Part shown: positions 24,680 to 32,536 of the stretch, one piece after another | How positions within the stretch are numbered: the first letter of the stretch is position 1 | How the letters are laid out: each line of letters starts with the position of its first letter | NCBI GenBank assembly: GCA_944324235.1 | Contig: CALUVN010000023.1 | Coordinates: forward strand, 1 to 34,027 | From: Candidatus Gastranaerophilales bacterium | GTDB taxonomy: Bacteria > Cyanobacteriota > Vampirovibrionia > Gastranaerophilales > Gastranaerophilaceae | DNA: 34,027 bases | Direction: 5' to 3' | Made by a program: the position numbers and the translations under genes | The notes under the pieces: model-generated | Seen by the model: only the letters and a program-made list of their open reading frames with translations | Told to the model about the DNA's origin: nothing | The model's database searches: none

Positions 24680-26131
24680 ATGAATTGGATTATTACGGAA
24701 AACAACAAACCAATCAACCTTTATGATATTCCTTGTCTTAATATAAATGATTTGAGAAGTGAAATTATTAATCTGGATAAAAGGGTTGTCGGATTTTTCG
24801 GACAAAAAGTCAGTGACGGTGTAAAATTATTTGTTGTGATGGCAGATGATAGCGAGGGTAAACTTTATGTTTCATCGGCTCATTTTGCATCAGGTGAAAA
24901 ATCTTACGAGTCTTTAACCCAGACAATTCCTGCTTTCCACATGTTTGAACGCGAGTTTTTTGAAGATTTCGGAATTGAACCGCTTCATCACCCGTGGTTA
25001 AAACCTGTGCGCGACCACAAAAAAGAATATCCGTTCTTTGAAATTGAAGGGGAAGAAATTCACCAGGTCGGTGTAGGTCCTATTCACGCAGGTGTTATTG
25101 AACCCGGACATTTCAGATTTATGTGTAACGGTGAAAAGGTTTATGATTTGGAAATCCGTCTCGGATATCAATCAAGAGGGGTTGAAGAATTGTTCATCTC
25201 TTCTCCGTCAAACCAGCTTGCTGAATCTGTATGCGGTGATAGCGTAATTGCTTACAATCTGGCTTATTCCAAAGCAATAGAAGCACTTGAGGGGATTGAA
25301 GTTTCAAATCGTGCACAAATCATTAGAACCATTGCACTTGAGATGGAGCGTGCCGCAATCCATATTGGTGATTTGGGCGCTATTGCAGGTGACACTGCTT
25401 ATTTAATGGGGGCATCCATTTTCGGTGCAACAAGAACTCTTGTAATTAATACAATGCTTGAAATTTGCGGAAGCCGTTTCGGGCGAGGACTTATCACGGT
25501 TGGCGGAGTTAATTATGATATCGACGAAGAACTTTCTGCAGGGATGCTGAAAACTTTTGATAAAGTCGTGAAGGATGTAAAACGTACTACTGAAACAATG
25601 CTTAAGTCTCCGACAGTTATTTCAAGACTTGAAAGAACCGGTGTTGTAAGTCAGGAACAGGCAAAATCTCTCGGGCTTGTCGGAATGGCTGCAAAAGCTT
25701 CCGGTATCGGGCTTGATACAAGATTTGATTTCCCTGATAAATGGTATGCGGAATTTGAAGATAAAAAATTCAAAGCCACAGGCGACGTTTATTCAAGAAC
25801 AAGAGTCAGATATAAAGAGATTATGCAGTCTTTCCATATTATAAGAAAACTTCTTGCCAAATTGCCTGAATACAAAAATGAACCGCTTTGTGTTTCACAA
25901 AATGCAAAAAGCGCTGATAAATTTGTTGTATCAATGACAGAAGGCTGGCGCGGAGAAGTTATTCATACGGTTATTACGGATAATAACGGTAATATCTCAC
26001 GTTATAAAATTAAAGACCCGTCATTCAATAACTGGTATGGATTGGCTATTGCGGTCAGAAATAACGGGATTTCAGACTTCCCGCTGTGTAACAAGAGTTT
26101 TAACCTCTCATACTGCGGAAATGATTTATAA
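24680..26131 (+). CDS. Ehr large subunit: NuoC-NuoD/HyfG fusion lacking Ni-Fe cysteines
   Basis: This 483-residue peripheral subunit joins a NuoC-like domain (about 1-118) to a NuoD/hydrogenase-large-subunit domain (about 128-483, starting VGPIHAGVIEPGHFRF). It aligns well with HyfG/HycE, but the first ligand motif CGIC is CGDS (185-188), the nearby His is Tyr192, and the C-terminal CxxC aligns with SYCG (477-480). Only Cys185 of four ligands is kept. The chain ends three residues later with no peptide for maturation protease cleavage. These are the known features of Ehr complexes; DFPLCNKSFN before the end is typical of them as I recall. It cannot be expected to bind Ni-Fe or make hydrogen. 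The substrate is unknown. Confidence 0.88.
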   Translation: MNWIITENNKPINLYDIPCLNINDLRSEIINLDKRVVGFFGQKVSDGVKLFVVMADDSEGKLYVSSAHFASGEKSYESLTQTIPAFHMFEREFFEDFGIEPLHHPWLKPVRDHKKEYPFFEIEGEEIHQVGVGPIHAGVIEPGHFRFMCNGEKVYDLEIRLGYQSRGVEELFISSPSNQLAESVCGDSVIAYNLAYSKAIEALEGIEVSNRAQIIRTIALEMERAAIHIGDLGAIAGDTAYLMGASIFGATRTLVINTMLEICGSRFGRGLITVGGVNYDIDEELSAGMLKTFDKVVKDVKRTTETMLKSPTVISRLERTGVVSQEQAKSLGLVGMAAKASGIGLDTRFDFPDKWYAEFEDKKFKATGDVYSRTRVRYKEIMQSFHIIRKLLAKLPEYKNEPLCVSQNAKSADKFVVSMTEGWRGEVIHTVITDNNGNISRYKIKDPSFNNWYGLAIAVRNNGISDFPLCNKSFNLSYCGNDL

Positions 26132-26143
26132 GGATAGAGAAAA

Positions 26144-26887
26144 ATGTTAGAAACTTTAAGATTAAGATATTTTCAAGGTAATCAGTTTATAAAAGATATA
26201 GAAAATGCACCGATGAGAAAACAATTCAGAGGGTTTCCTGTGTTAAACCCTAATGAAGATGCCTCAGCTTGCGAAGGTGTTTGTCCTACGGGGGCATTGA
26301 ATTTGAATCCTCTTTCAATAGATATGGGCAAATGTACATTCTGCGGTGCATGTGCAAGAGCTTGCAAAGCTGTTGAATTCACAAACGGCTACAAGCTGGC
26401 ATCAACTGACAGAGAAAAACTTGTCGTAACACCTGATATGACTTATGAAGATTATCAGAAAACTGCCGTTGAGGTTAGAGATGAAATTCATAGGATTTTC
26501 GGGCACTCTTTAAAATTAAGACAGGTGTCTGCAGCAGGCTGTAACGGATGCGAAATGGAATTGAATGCCTGCTCAAACGTAAACTTTGATATGGGAAGAT
26601 TCGGGATTGATTTTGTCGCATCTCCAAGGCACGCTGACGGTATTGTGATTACAGGGCCAATTTCTGAAAACATGGCTTATGCACTGGAAGATTGTTACAA
26701 GTCTACTCCTGATCCGAAAATTGTTATACTTTGCGGCGCTTGCGCAATCAGCGGCGGTGTCTTCCAAAATGCAGGTAAGTTGAACAGAGAATTTCTGGAA
26801 AAATATCCGATTGATTTGTATATTCCTGGCTGCCCTGTTCATCCTCTTACTTTTATTAATGCCGTATTGAGTTTTATTAAAAAATAG
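26144..26887 (+). CDS. Ehr small subunit fused to a half-ferredoxin (HyfH-HyfI/NuoB-like)
   Basis: This 247-residue protein has an N-terminal ferredoxin-like part and a C-terminal NuoB/HyfI part. The ferredoxin part has a full CTFCGACARAC motif (Cys64, 67, 70, 74) but only the last two cysteines of the other motif (Cys43, Cys47 in CEGVCPTGAL), so one 4Fe-4S cluster can form and the second cannot in the usual way. The small-subunit part keeps all proximal-cluster ligands: GCNGCE (Cys133, 136), CGACAISGG (Cys200) and PGCPVHP (Cys230). Electrons can therefore reach the large-subunit pocket. This gene ends the complex, with 15 bases to the glycosyltransferase gene. Confidence 0.9.
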   Translation: MLETLRLRYFQGNQFIKDIENAPMRKQFRGFPVLNPNEDASACEGVCPTGALNLNPLSIDMGKCTFCGACARACKAVEFTNGYKLASTDREKLVVTPDMTYEDYQKTAVEVRDEIHRIFGHSLKLRQVSAAGCNGCEMELNACSNVNFDMGRFGIDFVASPRHADGIVITGPISENMAYALEDCYKSTPDPKIVILCGACAISGGVFQNAGKLNREFLEKYPIDLYIPGCPVHPLTFINAVLSFIKK

Positions 26888-26902
26888 TTTATTATTCTGT
26901 AC

Positions 26903-28069
26903 ATGGAAGATTATAAATCTCTTTTTTATAAGGCTCTTGATTGTAAGAAAAATAATCGTTCCCGTGAGGCGCGTGAACTTTATTTGAAAGTTCTTGAATT
27001 AAAGCCTGACTTGACGGAAGCTTATTTTAATCTTGCAACTATTTATTACGATGACAATGAATGTCAGAAAGCCGTCGATTGCTATAAAAAAATTCTTGAA
27101 CTTAATCCTGAGGATACGGAAGTAAAATATTTTCTGTCACTCGCGTATTTTAAAATGAAAAATTACGAAGAAGGGGAAAAGTATTTTGAAAATCGTTTGT
27201 GCAGAAAAAGCAGTATTATGTCACAGATGAAAACTTACCCGAATCTTACAAAATCTGCTTCTGTCTACAACGGAGAGTATGCACCTGATAAAACGGTTTA
27301 CACATACTATGAAGCGGGTTTTGGAGATATGATAATGTATGCTCGCTATCTGCCTTTGTTGAAAGAACGTGTCGGGAAAGTTATTTTCAAACCTCAGAGG
27401 GAACTTTTTAATTTGTTCAAGGAGAATAATTTCGGTTGTGAGATTATGGGGAATTTTTTACCTGAAGATAAAATCCATTTTGATTTTCACATTCCGATAA
27501 TGAGCCTGCCTTTCGCTCTCGGACTCTTCGGAGAAAAGATATTTAACCTTCGCGGCGGTTATATGAAAGCAAATCCCGAAAAAGCACGCGAATATAAAGA
27601 AAAATATTTTAATAATAATTGTTTCAAAATAGGTATAAAATGGCAAGGAAACACAATGTACGACAGGGGGCGGGTTATTACCGTCGAATCTTTCTTTAAA
27701 CTTTTTGATATCCCGAATACAAAATTTTATTCCTGCCAGACATTTGATGGCTCTGAAGAAATTGAAAAAATTAAATCTAAATATGATATTGTTGATTTAG
27801 GTTCAACTTTTAAAGATTTTTCCGATACAGCGGGCGCTCTTGATAATCTTGATTTAATTATCAGTAACGATTCTTCACTTGCTCACCTTGCCGGTGCTAT
27901 GGGAAAAAGATGTGTTGTCTTGCTCCCTTATGTCTATAACTGGCGCTGGCATACTGATTTAAATATTTGCGACTGGTATGAGTCTGTTAAAATTTTCCGT
28001 CAAAAAACTCCCGATGATTGGACGGGAGCTTTTGATGATGTTTATGAAACTTTAATTAATGGTGTTTAA
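26903..28069 (+). CDS. TPR protein with glycosyltransferase family 9-like domain
   Basis: This 388-residue protein has three TPR repeats (about 2-104; for example EAYFNLATIYYDDNECQKAV) followed by a GT9/heptosyltransferase-like domain. Matching elements are GFGDMIMYARYLPLL, IGIKWQGN with RGRVITVESF, LDLIISNDSSLAHLAGAMGK, and the C-terminal NWRWHTDL and DW motifs. Such proteins usually modify proteins or envelope glycans with nucleotide-activated sugars. No ribosome site is visible, and a TATTAT box about eight bases before the ATG makes a leaderless start conceivable. It lies directly after the Ehr genes but has no obvious functional link. Its end overlaps the convergent gene by 14 bases. Confidence 0.88.
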   Translation: MEDYKSLFYKALDCKKNNRSREARELYLKVLELKPDLTEAYFNLATIYYDDNECQKAVDCYKKILELNPEDTEVKYFLSLAYFKMKNYEEGEKYFENRLCRKSSIMSQMKTYPNLTKSASVYNGEYAPDKTVYTYYEAGFGDMIMYARYLPLLKERVGKVIFKPQRELFNLFKENNFGCEIMGNFLPEDKIHFDFHIPIMSLPFALGLFGEKIFNLRGGYMKANPEKAREYKEKYFNNNCFKIGIKWQGNTMYDRGRVITVESFFKLFDIPNTKFYSCQTFDGSEEIEKIKSKYDIVDLGSTFKDFSDTAGALDNLDLIISNDSSLAHLAGAMGKRCVVLLPYVYNWRWHTDLNICDWYESVKIFRQKTPDDWTGAFDDVYETLINGV

Positions 28070-28823
28070 ATACAGTTCCTTTTATGTGGATAATAAGCGG
28101 AGGAGTTGCCGGATCTGTACTTTTGAAGTGGGAGTAAATAAGAGTCCTCGGCAGCCTGATTTCAAAAATGTTCCGGAAAAAGTTGTTTTCTCCAACATAA
28201 TCTTCAAAGAAATATTTGTAAAAAAGTCTGTCGGTATCATTTATAAGTATATAAGTTTGTTTTTTGAAAAATGGTTTGTAAAGTGTAATTTCATTATTTT
28301 TAAATTGTGAAACTTTTATTATTTCTGCCCCCGGAAAATGCGCTTTGATTTTTTCATCACTTATCGGCTGGCGTATAAACTGAGTGCCGTCAAAGTGTAA
28401 TCTATAAAGCTGCAGCTTGTGAATGTTACATCCGATTAATCTGTTATGGCATAAGAATTCAAAATTTGTATCGGTTTCATATTGAGGTTTTTCTTTTTCT
28501 CTGGGTAATTTCTCTTCTGGAGTCATAGTAGCTGCATTTGGATCCTGTTTTACGTCCTGTTCAGGTTTTACCTCGGGTTCCGGCGGATTTTCCAGCTCAT
28601 ATAGAGAAAAACCTCCTGAGCCTGTGGTCCAGTGTTTTGTAAATATTAAATCCGCATCAGAAAGTTCCTTCGACCATTTTTTTGTTTCTTTTTTATATCC
28701 TACCTGATCTCCTTCGCCTATTATATTTGATGTCATATCGTTAAGACGGTATTCGGTATTGCTGGTGGCATACGCACAATTCAATGTTAATATCGCAAGT
28801 ATAAGCAATATAATCTTTTTCAT
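28056..28823 (-). CDS. Secreted hypothetical protein
   Basis: This 255-residue protein has a signal peptide (MKKIILLILAILTLNCAYA, cleavage after Ala19). The mature part starts with a polar segment, then a Pro/Glu/Lys-rich linker (about 80-115, PEPEVKPEQDVKQ), then a folded domain rich in aromatic and basic residues with Cys129 and Cys136 that could form a disulfide (LCHNRLIGCN). No family was recognised. It is likely periplasmic or surface-located. Its last 14 bases overlap the glycosyltransferase gene tail to tail. It is divergent from the next small secreted protein, which has a similar signal peptide. Confidence 0.75.
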   Translation of the reverse strand: MKKIILLILAILTLNCAYATSNTEYRLNDMTSNIIGEGDQVGYKKETKKWSKELSDADLIFTKHWTTGSGGFSLYELENPPEPEVKPEQDVKQDPNAATMTPEEKLPREKEKPQYETDTNFEFLCHNRLIGCNIHKLQLYRLHFDGTQFIRQPISDEKIKAHFPGAEIIKVSQFKNNEITLYKPFFKKQTYILINDTDRLFYKYFFEDYVGENNFFRNIFEIRLPRTLIYSHFKSTDPATPPLIIHIKGTVFKHH

Positions 28824-28965
28824 ATAATCTCCTTAATTTCTTTTTTTTATTATATAAATTATATTAGATTTTTGTAAAGTGTTTAACATTTGTTTGAAGT
28901 ATAATTCAATTTATGATAAATTAAATATTGTAGGGTAGATTTTTTATTAACAGGGGTATTTATTT

Positions 28966-29358
28966 ATGAAGAAAATAATTTTAGCAGTTTGTTTATTTGT
29001 CGGTGTACTTCCGGTACTTGCAGCTGATTCTCAAAGTGCGGAATCTATTAGATATTACAACTCATCAGGTGCATTTGATAAACAAATAAATTATTACGGG
29101 TTAAATAAAACGACAAACCCTGTTGACGATGAGTCGGAAGTTCTGCTCGACCCTCCTGCTAAAGCTCCAAAACGTGTAGTAAAGCAGATTAAAGTTAATG
29201 ATGAAGACGAGGATATTTCAACCTCCCGCAAATATGAAGAAGCCATGGATAAGCGTACACCGATGACTTATGAACAATTCCCTAAAAATTACGATAGCAG
29301 CAACAGTATGATGATGATGCAAGGTGGCATGGGCGGAATGATGCCGGGTATGTTCTAA
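28966..29358 (+). CDS. Small secreted protein with Met/Gly-rich tail
   Basis: This 130-residue protein has a signal peptide (cleavage probably after LAA, about residue 20). A hydrophilic, acidic and basic middle follows. It ends in a Met/Gly-rich tail, MMMMQGGMGGMMPGMF (last 16 residues, eight of them Met). Met-rich tails can bind copper or silver or act as methionine-oxidation sinks; this is inference. It may pair with the divergent secreted protein upstream. The final bases overlap the stop codon of the convergent deiminase-like gene. An AGGGG ribosome site lies before the ATG. Confidence 0.7.
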   Translation: MKKIILAVCLFVGVLPVLAADSQSAESIRYYNSSGAFDKQINYYGLNKTTNPVDDESEVLLDPPAKAPKRVVKQIKVNDEDEDISTSRKYEEAMDKRTPMTYEQFPKNYDSSNSMMMMQGGMGGMMPGMF

Positions 29359-30668
29359 TCTTCTGCCGGAACTTCCGTACACATGCAGTGAATTCCTCCC
29401 TGATATATCTGCAGGTTTTCGCTCATTGTATGGTTGTCGCCTGATACAAAGTAGATATTTTCTTCCTTGATATACGGCTTTAACGATTCAATGAAACTTT
29501 TTTCAACACTGAATCCTGTCTGTTTTTCTATTTCCGGTGTAATCCAGAATACCTCTTCGTCTATATTTGACTTGTTTGTTATATAGACAAGTTCACCATT
29601 TTTATTCGGCAGAACATTTGCGTTCATAAAGTTAAACAATTGAATCAAAAACACTCCGTTTTTCAGGTCGCTTTGTCTTGTTTCATACAATCTGCCCGGT
29701 ACTCGGATAACTTCGTACCCTGCATTTTGCAAAACTTTTTCTACCTCATCTGTTTGCGCGAAGTTGTTGCTTTTAATTATATTTTCAAGCTCCAGAGCAT
29801 AACTGCCTGTTAGTATGAATGGGGTTATGAGTGCTAATGCTTCTTGCTTCTTATTTTCTTTTTGTAACTGAATTCTTGTTTTGTCTATCTTTTCAAACCC
29901 TTTAGCGAGCATTTGCTGTGTCAGTTTATCGTCGGTAAGCAGTATTCTCCCCTTATCAAGCGGGCGCATAAACATATCAATATGATAGTCCATTTGCGGA
30001 ATAAAAATGACATTTTCTGTGCCAAGCATTTGCTTTATCTGTTCGGGTGTGAAATTATCCAGTTCATTTTTGCCTACAAGGGCTGTTTCTTTACCGGAGG
30101 TGTTTTTTGCAAGATAGTAGTTCCCGCCTGGAATATGGGTGTTCTGCAATGTATTTTTTAAAGTTTGTGATAGCTTTTCATATTCTGATATAACAAAATT
30201 TTCAGGCAGGATGTTTAGTTCTCCTGTTTGCGGGTCAGCCAGAAGATAGCCGCTTCCTGCAGGAAGGTCAACTCTTGGCATATTAACAATTGTATTCAGC
30301 ATTTGATAATATTGCGGAATATTTTTGTTTTTGCGAATTTCATTCTGGGCTTTATCGTAAATGAGGTTAAATTTTTCTGATATTGCATCGGACTGCGTAC
30401 TGTTTTCAAATGTCAGCAGTTTCTTACCGATGATGCTCCACAAATCCTGCGGCCAGCCGCCGATACGTTCTTCTGCAGGTTGTTTTTTATTTTTACTAAT
30501 TTCAAAGGTATCACTTTCAGGCTGTCGTTCCATAAAATAAACGTTAAACCCTTCTTTTTGTCCGATATCAATCATTTCATTAGCAATATTTCCGTGGTTT
30601 GATTTCATTACAAACCCGTCCAGCTTTCTTGCGTCGTATCCTGTAAAACTTATATTATTCTTTATCAT
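29355..30668 (-). CDS. Deiminase-fold enzyme (PAD/agmatine-deiminase-like), catalytic residues kept
   Basis: This 437-residue protein shows the guanidino-modifying (amidinotransferase/deiminase) superfamily pattern. GGNYY is at 181-185, the catalytic pair H-x-D at His229-Asp231 (QMDYHIDMFMRPL), a FNFMNANVLPN strand follows, and the nucleophile is Cys428 in GGIHCMCTEVP near the end. Such enzymes convert arginine, agmatine or peptidyl-arginine to citrulline-type products; the substrate here is unknown. The N-terminus NNISFTGYDARKLDGF carries the shared Phe motif. I chose the ATG at 30668, which shares a base with the stop of the upstream gene (TAATG) and follows AAGGA. Family assignment is by motif recall, not by search. 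Confidence 0.72.
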   Translation of the reverse strand: MIKNNISFTGYDARKLDGFVMKSNHGNIANEMIDIGQKEGFNVYFMERQPESDTFEISKNKKQPAEERIGGWPQDLWSIIGKKLLTFENSTQSDAISEKFNLIYDKAQNEIRKNKNIPQYYQMLNTIVNMPRVDLPAGSGYLLADPQTGELNILPENFVISEYEKLSQTLKNTLQNTHIPGGNYYLAKNTSGKETALVGKNELDNFTPEQIKQMLGTENVIFIPQMDYHIDMFMRPLDKGRILLTDDKLTQQMLAKGFEKIDKTRIQLQKENKKQEALALITPFILTGSYALELENIIKSNNFAQTDEVEKVLQNAGYEVIRVPGRLYETRQSDLKNGVFLIQLFNFMNANVLPNKNGELVYITNKSNIDEEVFWITPEIEKQTGFSVEKSFIESLKPYIKEENIYFVSGDNHTMSENLQIYQGGIHCMCTEVPAED

Positions 30669-31975
30669 TATTCCTTTTCCGGTACTTCTGCACACATACT
30701 GTGAATTCCTTTGCTGTCGTTCACAAGGGTGTCAGTGATGGAATTATTATTACCTGCAATAGTATAAATGCGAATTGGACCAACCTGTTTTTTCAGCGCA
30801 TCTAAAAAACTTTTTTGCATACTAAAACCTGTAAGTTTTTCTATATCTTTCGTTATACCGAGTGTTACACGGTCAAAGATACTGTCATTAGTTATGTAAA
30901 CAAGTTCATTATCTTTGTTTAACAGTACATTTGCGTTCATAAAGTTAAAGAATTGTGTCAACTTGTTAGGATTATCATTGTCAGGTGAGTACAATCTGCC
31001 TGGAACTCTTATAACTTCATATCCGGCATCTTCAAGAACTTTTGCAGTTTCATCAGTTTGTGCATATCTGTTTGCTGCAACTACATTGTCAAATGCACTT
31101 AACATGGTGGAAAGTGTAGTATATGAGCGGCGAAGAAGTTCCAATGAAGCATAGTTACCCATAGTTGCCTGTTCATGTGCGGATTTCAAGGTCTTTTTTA
31201 GGCCTTCCTTAATAGTTTGTTTTGTCATATTGTCGTCCGCAATCAATATTCTGCCGTTATTCAGCGGTCTTATGAACAAGTCCAAATCTTTATCCATTTG
31301 CGGTATTACCCTTACCGTTTGGACTGAAAACATATGTTTAATCTGGTCTTTATCGAACTTTTTCAGTTCATCTGCACCGATTATAAGTTCATCTTCACCG
31401 GATTTATTTTTGGTAATGAAATAATTCCCGCCTCTTATGTGTGTTTTATCAAGCATTGTTTCCAGAGCATTTTTGTTTGTTGCAAACTTTGTTATGAATT
31501 CGTCTTCTCCCATAGGAATGGTTTTCTTTGTATTGGCATCTGTATAAAAATAAACTTTTTCTCCATTGATTGTTTGGGTCGGCAGGTTCATTAATTCTGA
31601 AAGTTTTGTTTTTACTTCGTGTATTGGAAATTTTTTGCAGGCTTGTACTTCCTTGCGGTCTCTTTTTAAATCAAAGTGATGTTTTACTGTATCTATTATA
31701 CGGTCGTCTTCAAAAGAAGTTAGTAATTTGTTTTTGCGAATCCCCATTGCATCCTGTGTGTATTCCAGAGGTGGGAAATTTTCTTCCTCAAGTTTTTTGT
31801 TTTGAGTTATTTCAAAGGTATCTGAATTTGTATAGTTCGAAAAATAGATGTTAAAACCCTCAATCTGTCCAATTTGTGTCATTGCGTTAGCAACATTTCC
31901 GTAGTTAGAAGTCATAACAAATCCGTCTAATTTTCTAGCGTCGTATCCTGTAAAGTTTATGTTGTTTATTCTCAT
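30668..31975 (-). CDS. Deiminase-fold paralogue lacking catalytic His and Cys
   Basis: This 435-residue protein is a clear paralogue of the next gene: both start with NNI-x-FTGYDARKLDGFVM, and both share THI-x-GGNY, DAGYEVIRVPGRLY-like and NFMNANVL segments. Where the partner has His229, this one has Asp230 (QMDKDLDLFIRPL). Where the partner has the nucleophile Cys428, this one has Ser426 (GIHSMCAEVP). The Asp of H-x-D and the GGN loop remain. It is therefore probably a pseudoenzyme, perhaps a regulator or partner of the active copy. It is coupled to both neighbours by TAATG overlaps. The reading frame is intact, so it is not a decayed pseudogene. Confidence 0.75.
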   Translation of the reverse strand: MRINNINFTGYDARKLDGFVMTSNYGNVANAMTQIGQIEGFNIYFSNYTNSDTFEITQNKKLEEENFPPLEYTQDAMGIRKNKLLTSFEDDRIIDTVKHHFDLKRDRKEVQACKKFPIHEVKTKLSELMNLPTQTINGEKVYFYTDANTKKTIPMGEDEFITKFATNKNALETMLDKTHIRGGNYFITKNKSGEDELIIGADELKKFDKDQIKHMFSVQTVRVIPQMDKDLDLFIRPLNNGRILIADDNMTKQTIKEGLKKTLKSAHEQATMGNYASLELLRRSYTTLSTMLSAFDNVVAANRYAQTDETAKVLEDAGYEVIRVPGRLYSPDNDNPNKLTQFFNFMNANVLLNKDNELVYITNDSIFDRVTLGITKDIEKLTGFSMQKSFLDALKKQVGPIRIYTIAGNNNSITDTLVNDSKGIHSMCAEVPEKE

Positions 31976-32400
31976 TAGTTTCTCTCCGGTTTATCTATTG
32001 TTTCATTAAATATATCCACCATATCTTCAATAATAAAAGCGGTTTCTTCGTTGTTAGCCTCTTCAGGAATAGTTTCTTTATATGTTTTTGGTTTTACGTC
32101 ATAGACATAATTGTGTGTCTGCTGTGCCGCTTTTACCAGCTCGATAAAATGATGTTCTTTTGAATTGAATTGTACAAGCCCGCAGGCTATTAACATGTCA
32201 AGCGGGTGTGCTCTTTGTATGGTAATTTGCATATCGCCGGCGTTATTTGATTCTATGACAAAATCCATATCAGGCATATAACTTGCCATATCCCTTACAA
32301 CATTGATTTTTTCTCTGTTTGCGGGCTTTAAGTTTGTTACTGAACTTGATATAAGTAATGAAGTAAATGATTGTTTTGTGTGTATATTATTTATTCTCAT
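31975..32400 (-). CDS. Hypothetical protein, first gene of the deiminase-like operon
   Basis: This 141-residue protein is not recognised. Its first residues, MRINNI, match those of the second gene, followed by HTKQSFTSLL, which contains the shared Phe motif (Phe12). The remainder is soluble and mixed: a strand-rich part (MDFVIESNNAGDMQITIQ) and an acidic helical C-terminus (EEANNEETAFIIEDMVDIF). It has no membrane segment or signal peptide. Its stop overlaps the ATG of the deiminase paralogue (TAATG), so the three products are probably made in fixed proportion. It may bind or chaperone the deiminase-like proteins. Confidence 0.68.
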   Translation of the reverse strand: MRINNIHTKQSFTSLLISSSVTNLKPANREKINVVRDMASYMPDMDFVIESNNAGDMQITIQRAHPLDMLIACGLVQFNSKEHHFIELVKAAQQTHNYVYDVKPKTYKETIPEEANNEETAFIIEDMVDIFNETIDKPERN

Positions 32401-32475
32401 GTCTGCTTTAAACCGTGTGAAAAATTTTTTTGCGTATTTAGATGATTAATGTAACAAAAATTAAAAATTTATTTC

Positions 32476-32506
32476 TTGACATAGAGCTAACTCAAGGTTA
32501 TATGAT
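32476..32506 (+). promoter_or_regulatory. MerR-type promoter with 19-base spacer and operator
   Basis: TTGACA (32476-32481) and TATGAT (32501-32506) are separated by 19 bases, the overlong spacing that MerR-family activators correct. An imperfect palindrome, TAGAGCTAACTCAAGG, sits centrally in the spacer and resembles the operators of AdhR/NmlR-type regulators. The third base set TATATG at 17 bases is an alternative -10. The regulator is encoded in the same operon. Confidence 0.65.
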
Positions 32507-32536
32507 ATAAAAAATAATATATAGGAGGAAGTTCAG

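Noticed and set aside
19676-26887. Working formate hydrogenlyase or hydrogenase-4
   Set aside because: Large-subunit Ni-Fe ligands are missing, no maturation genes or formate dehydrogenase are present, and the protein ends at the last ligand motif without a cleavable tail.
30669-30695. Longer N-terminus for the first deiminase-like gene
   Set aside because: The TAATG junction with AAGGA just upstream gives a start whose residues match the paralogue's N-terminus exactly.
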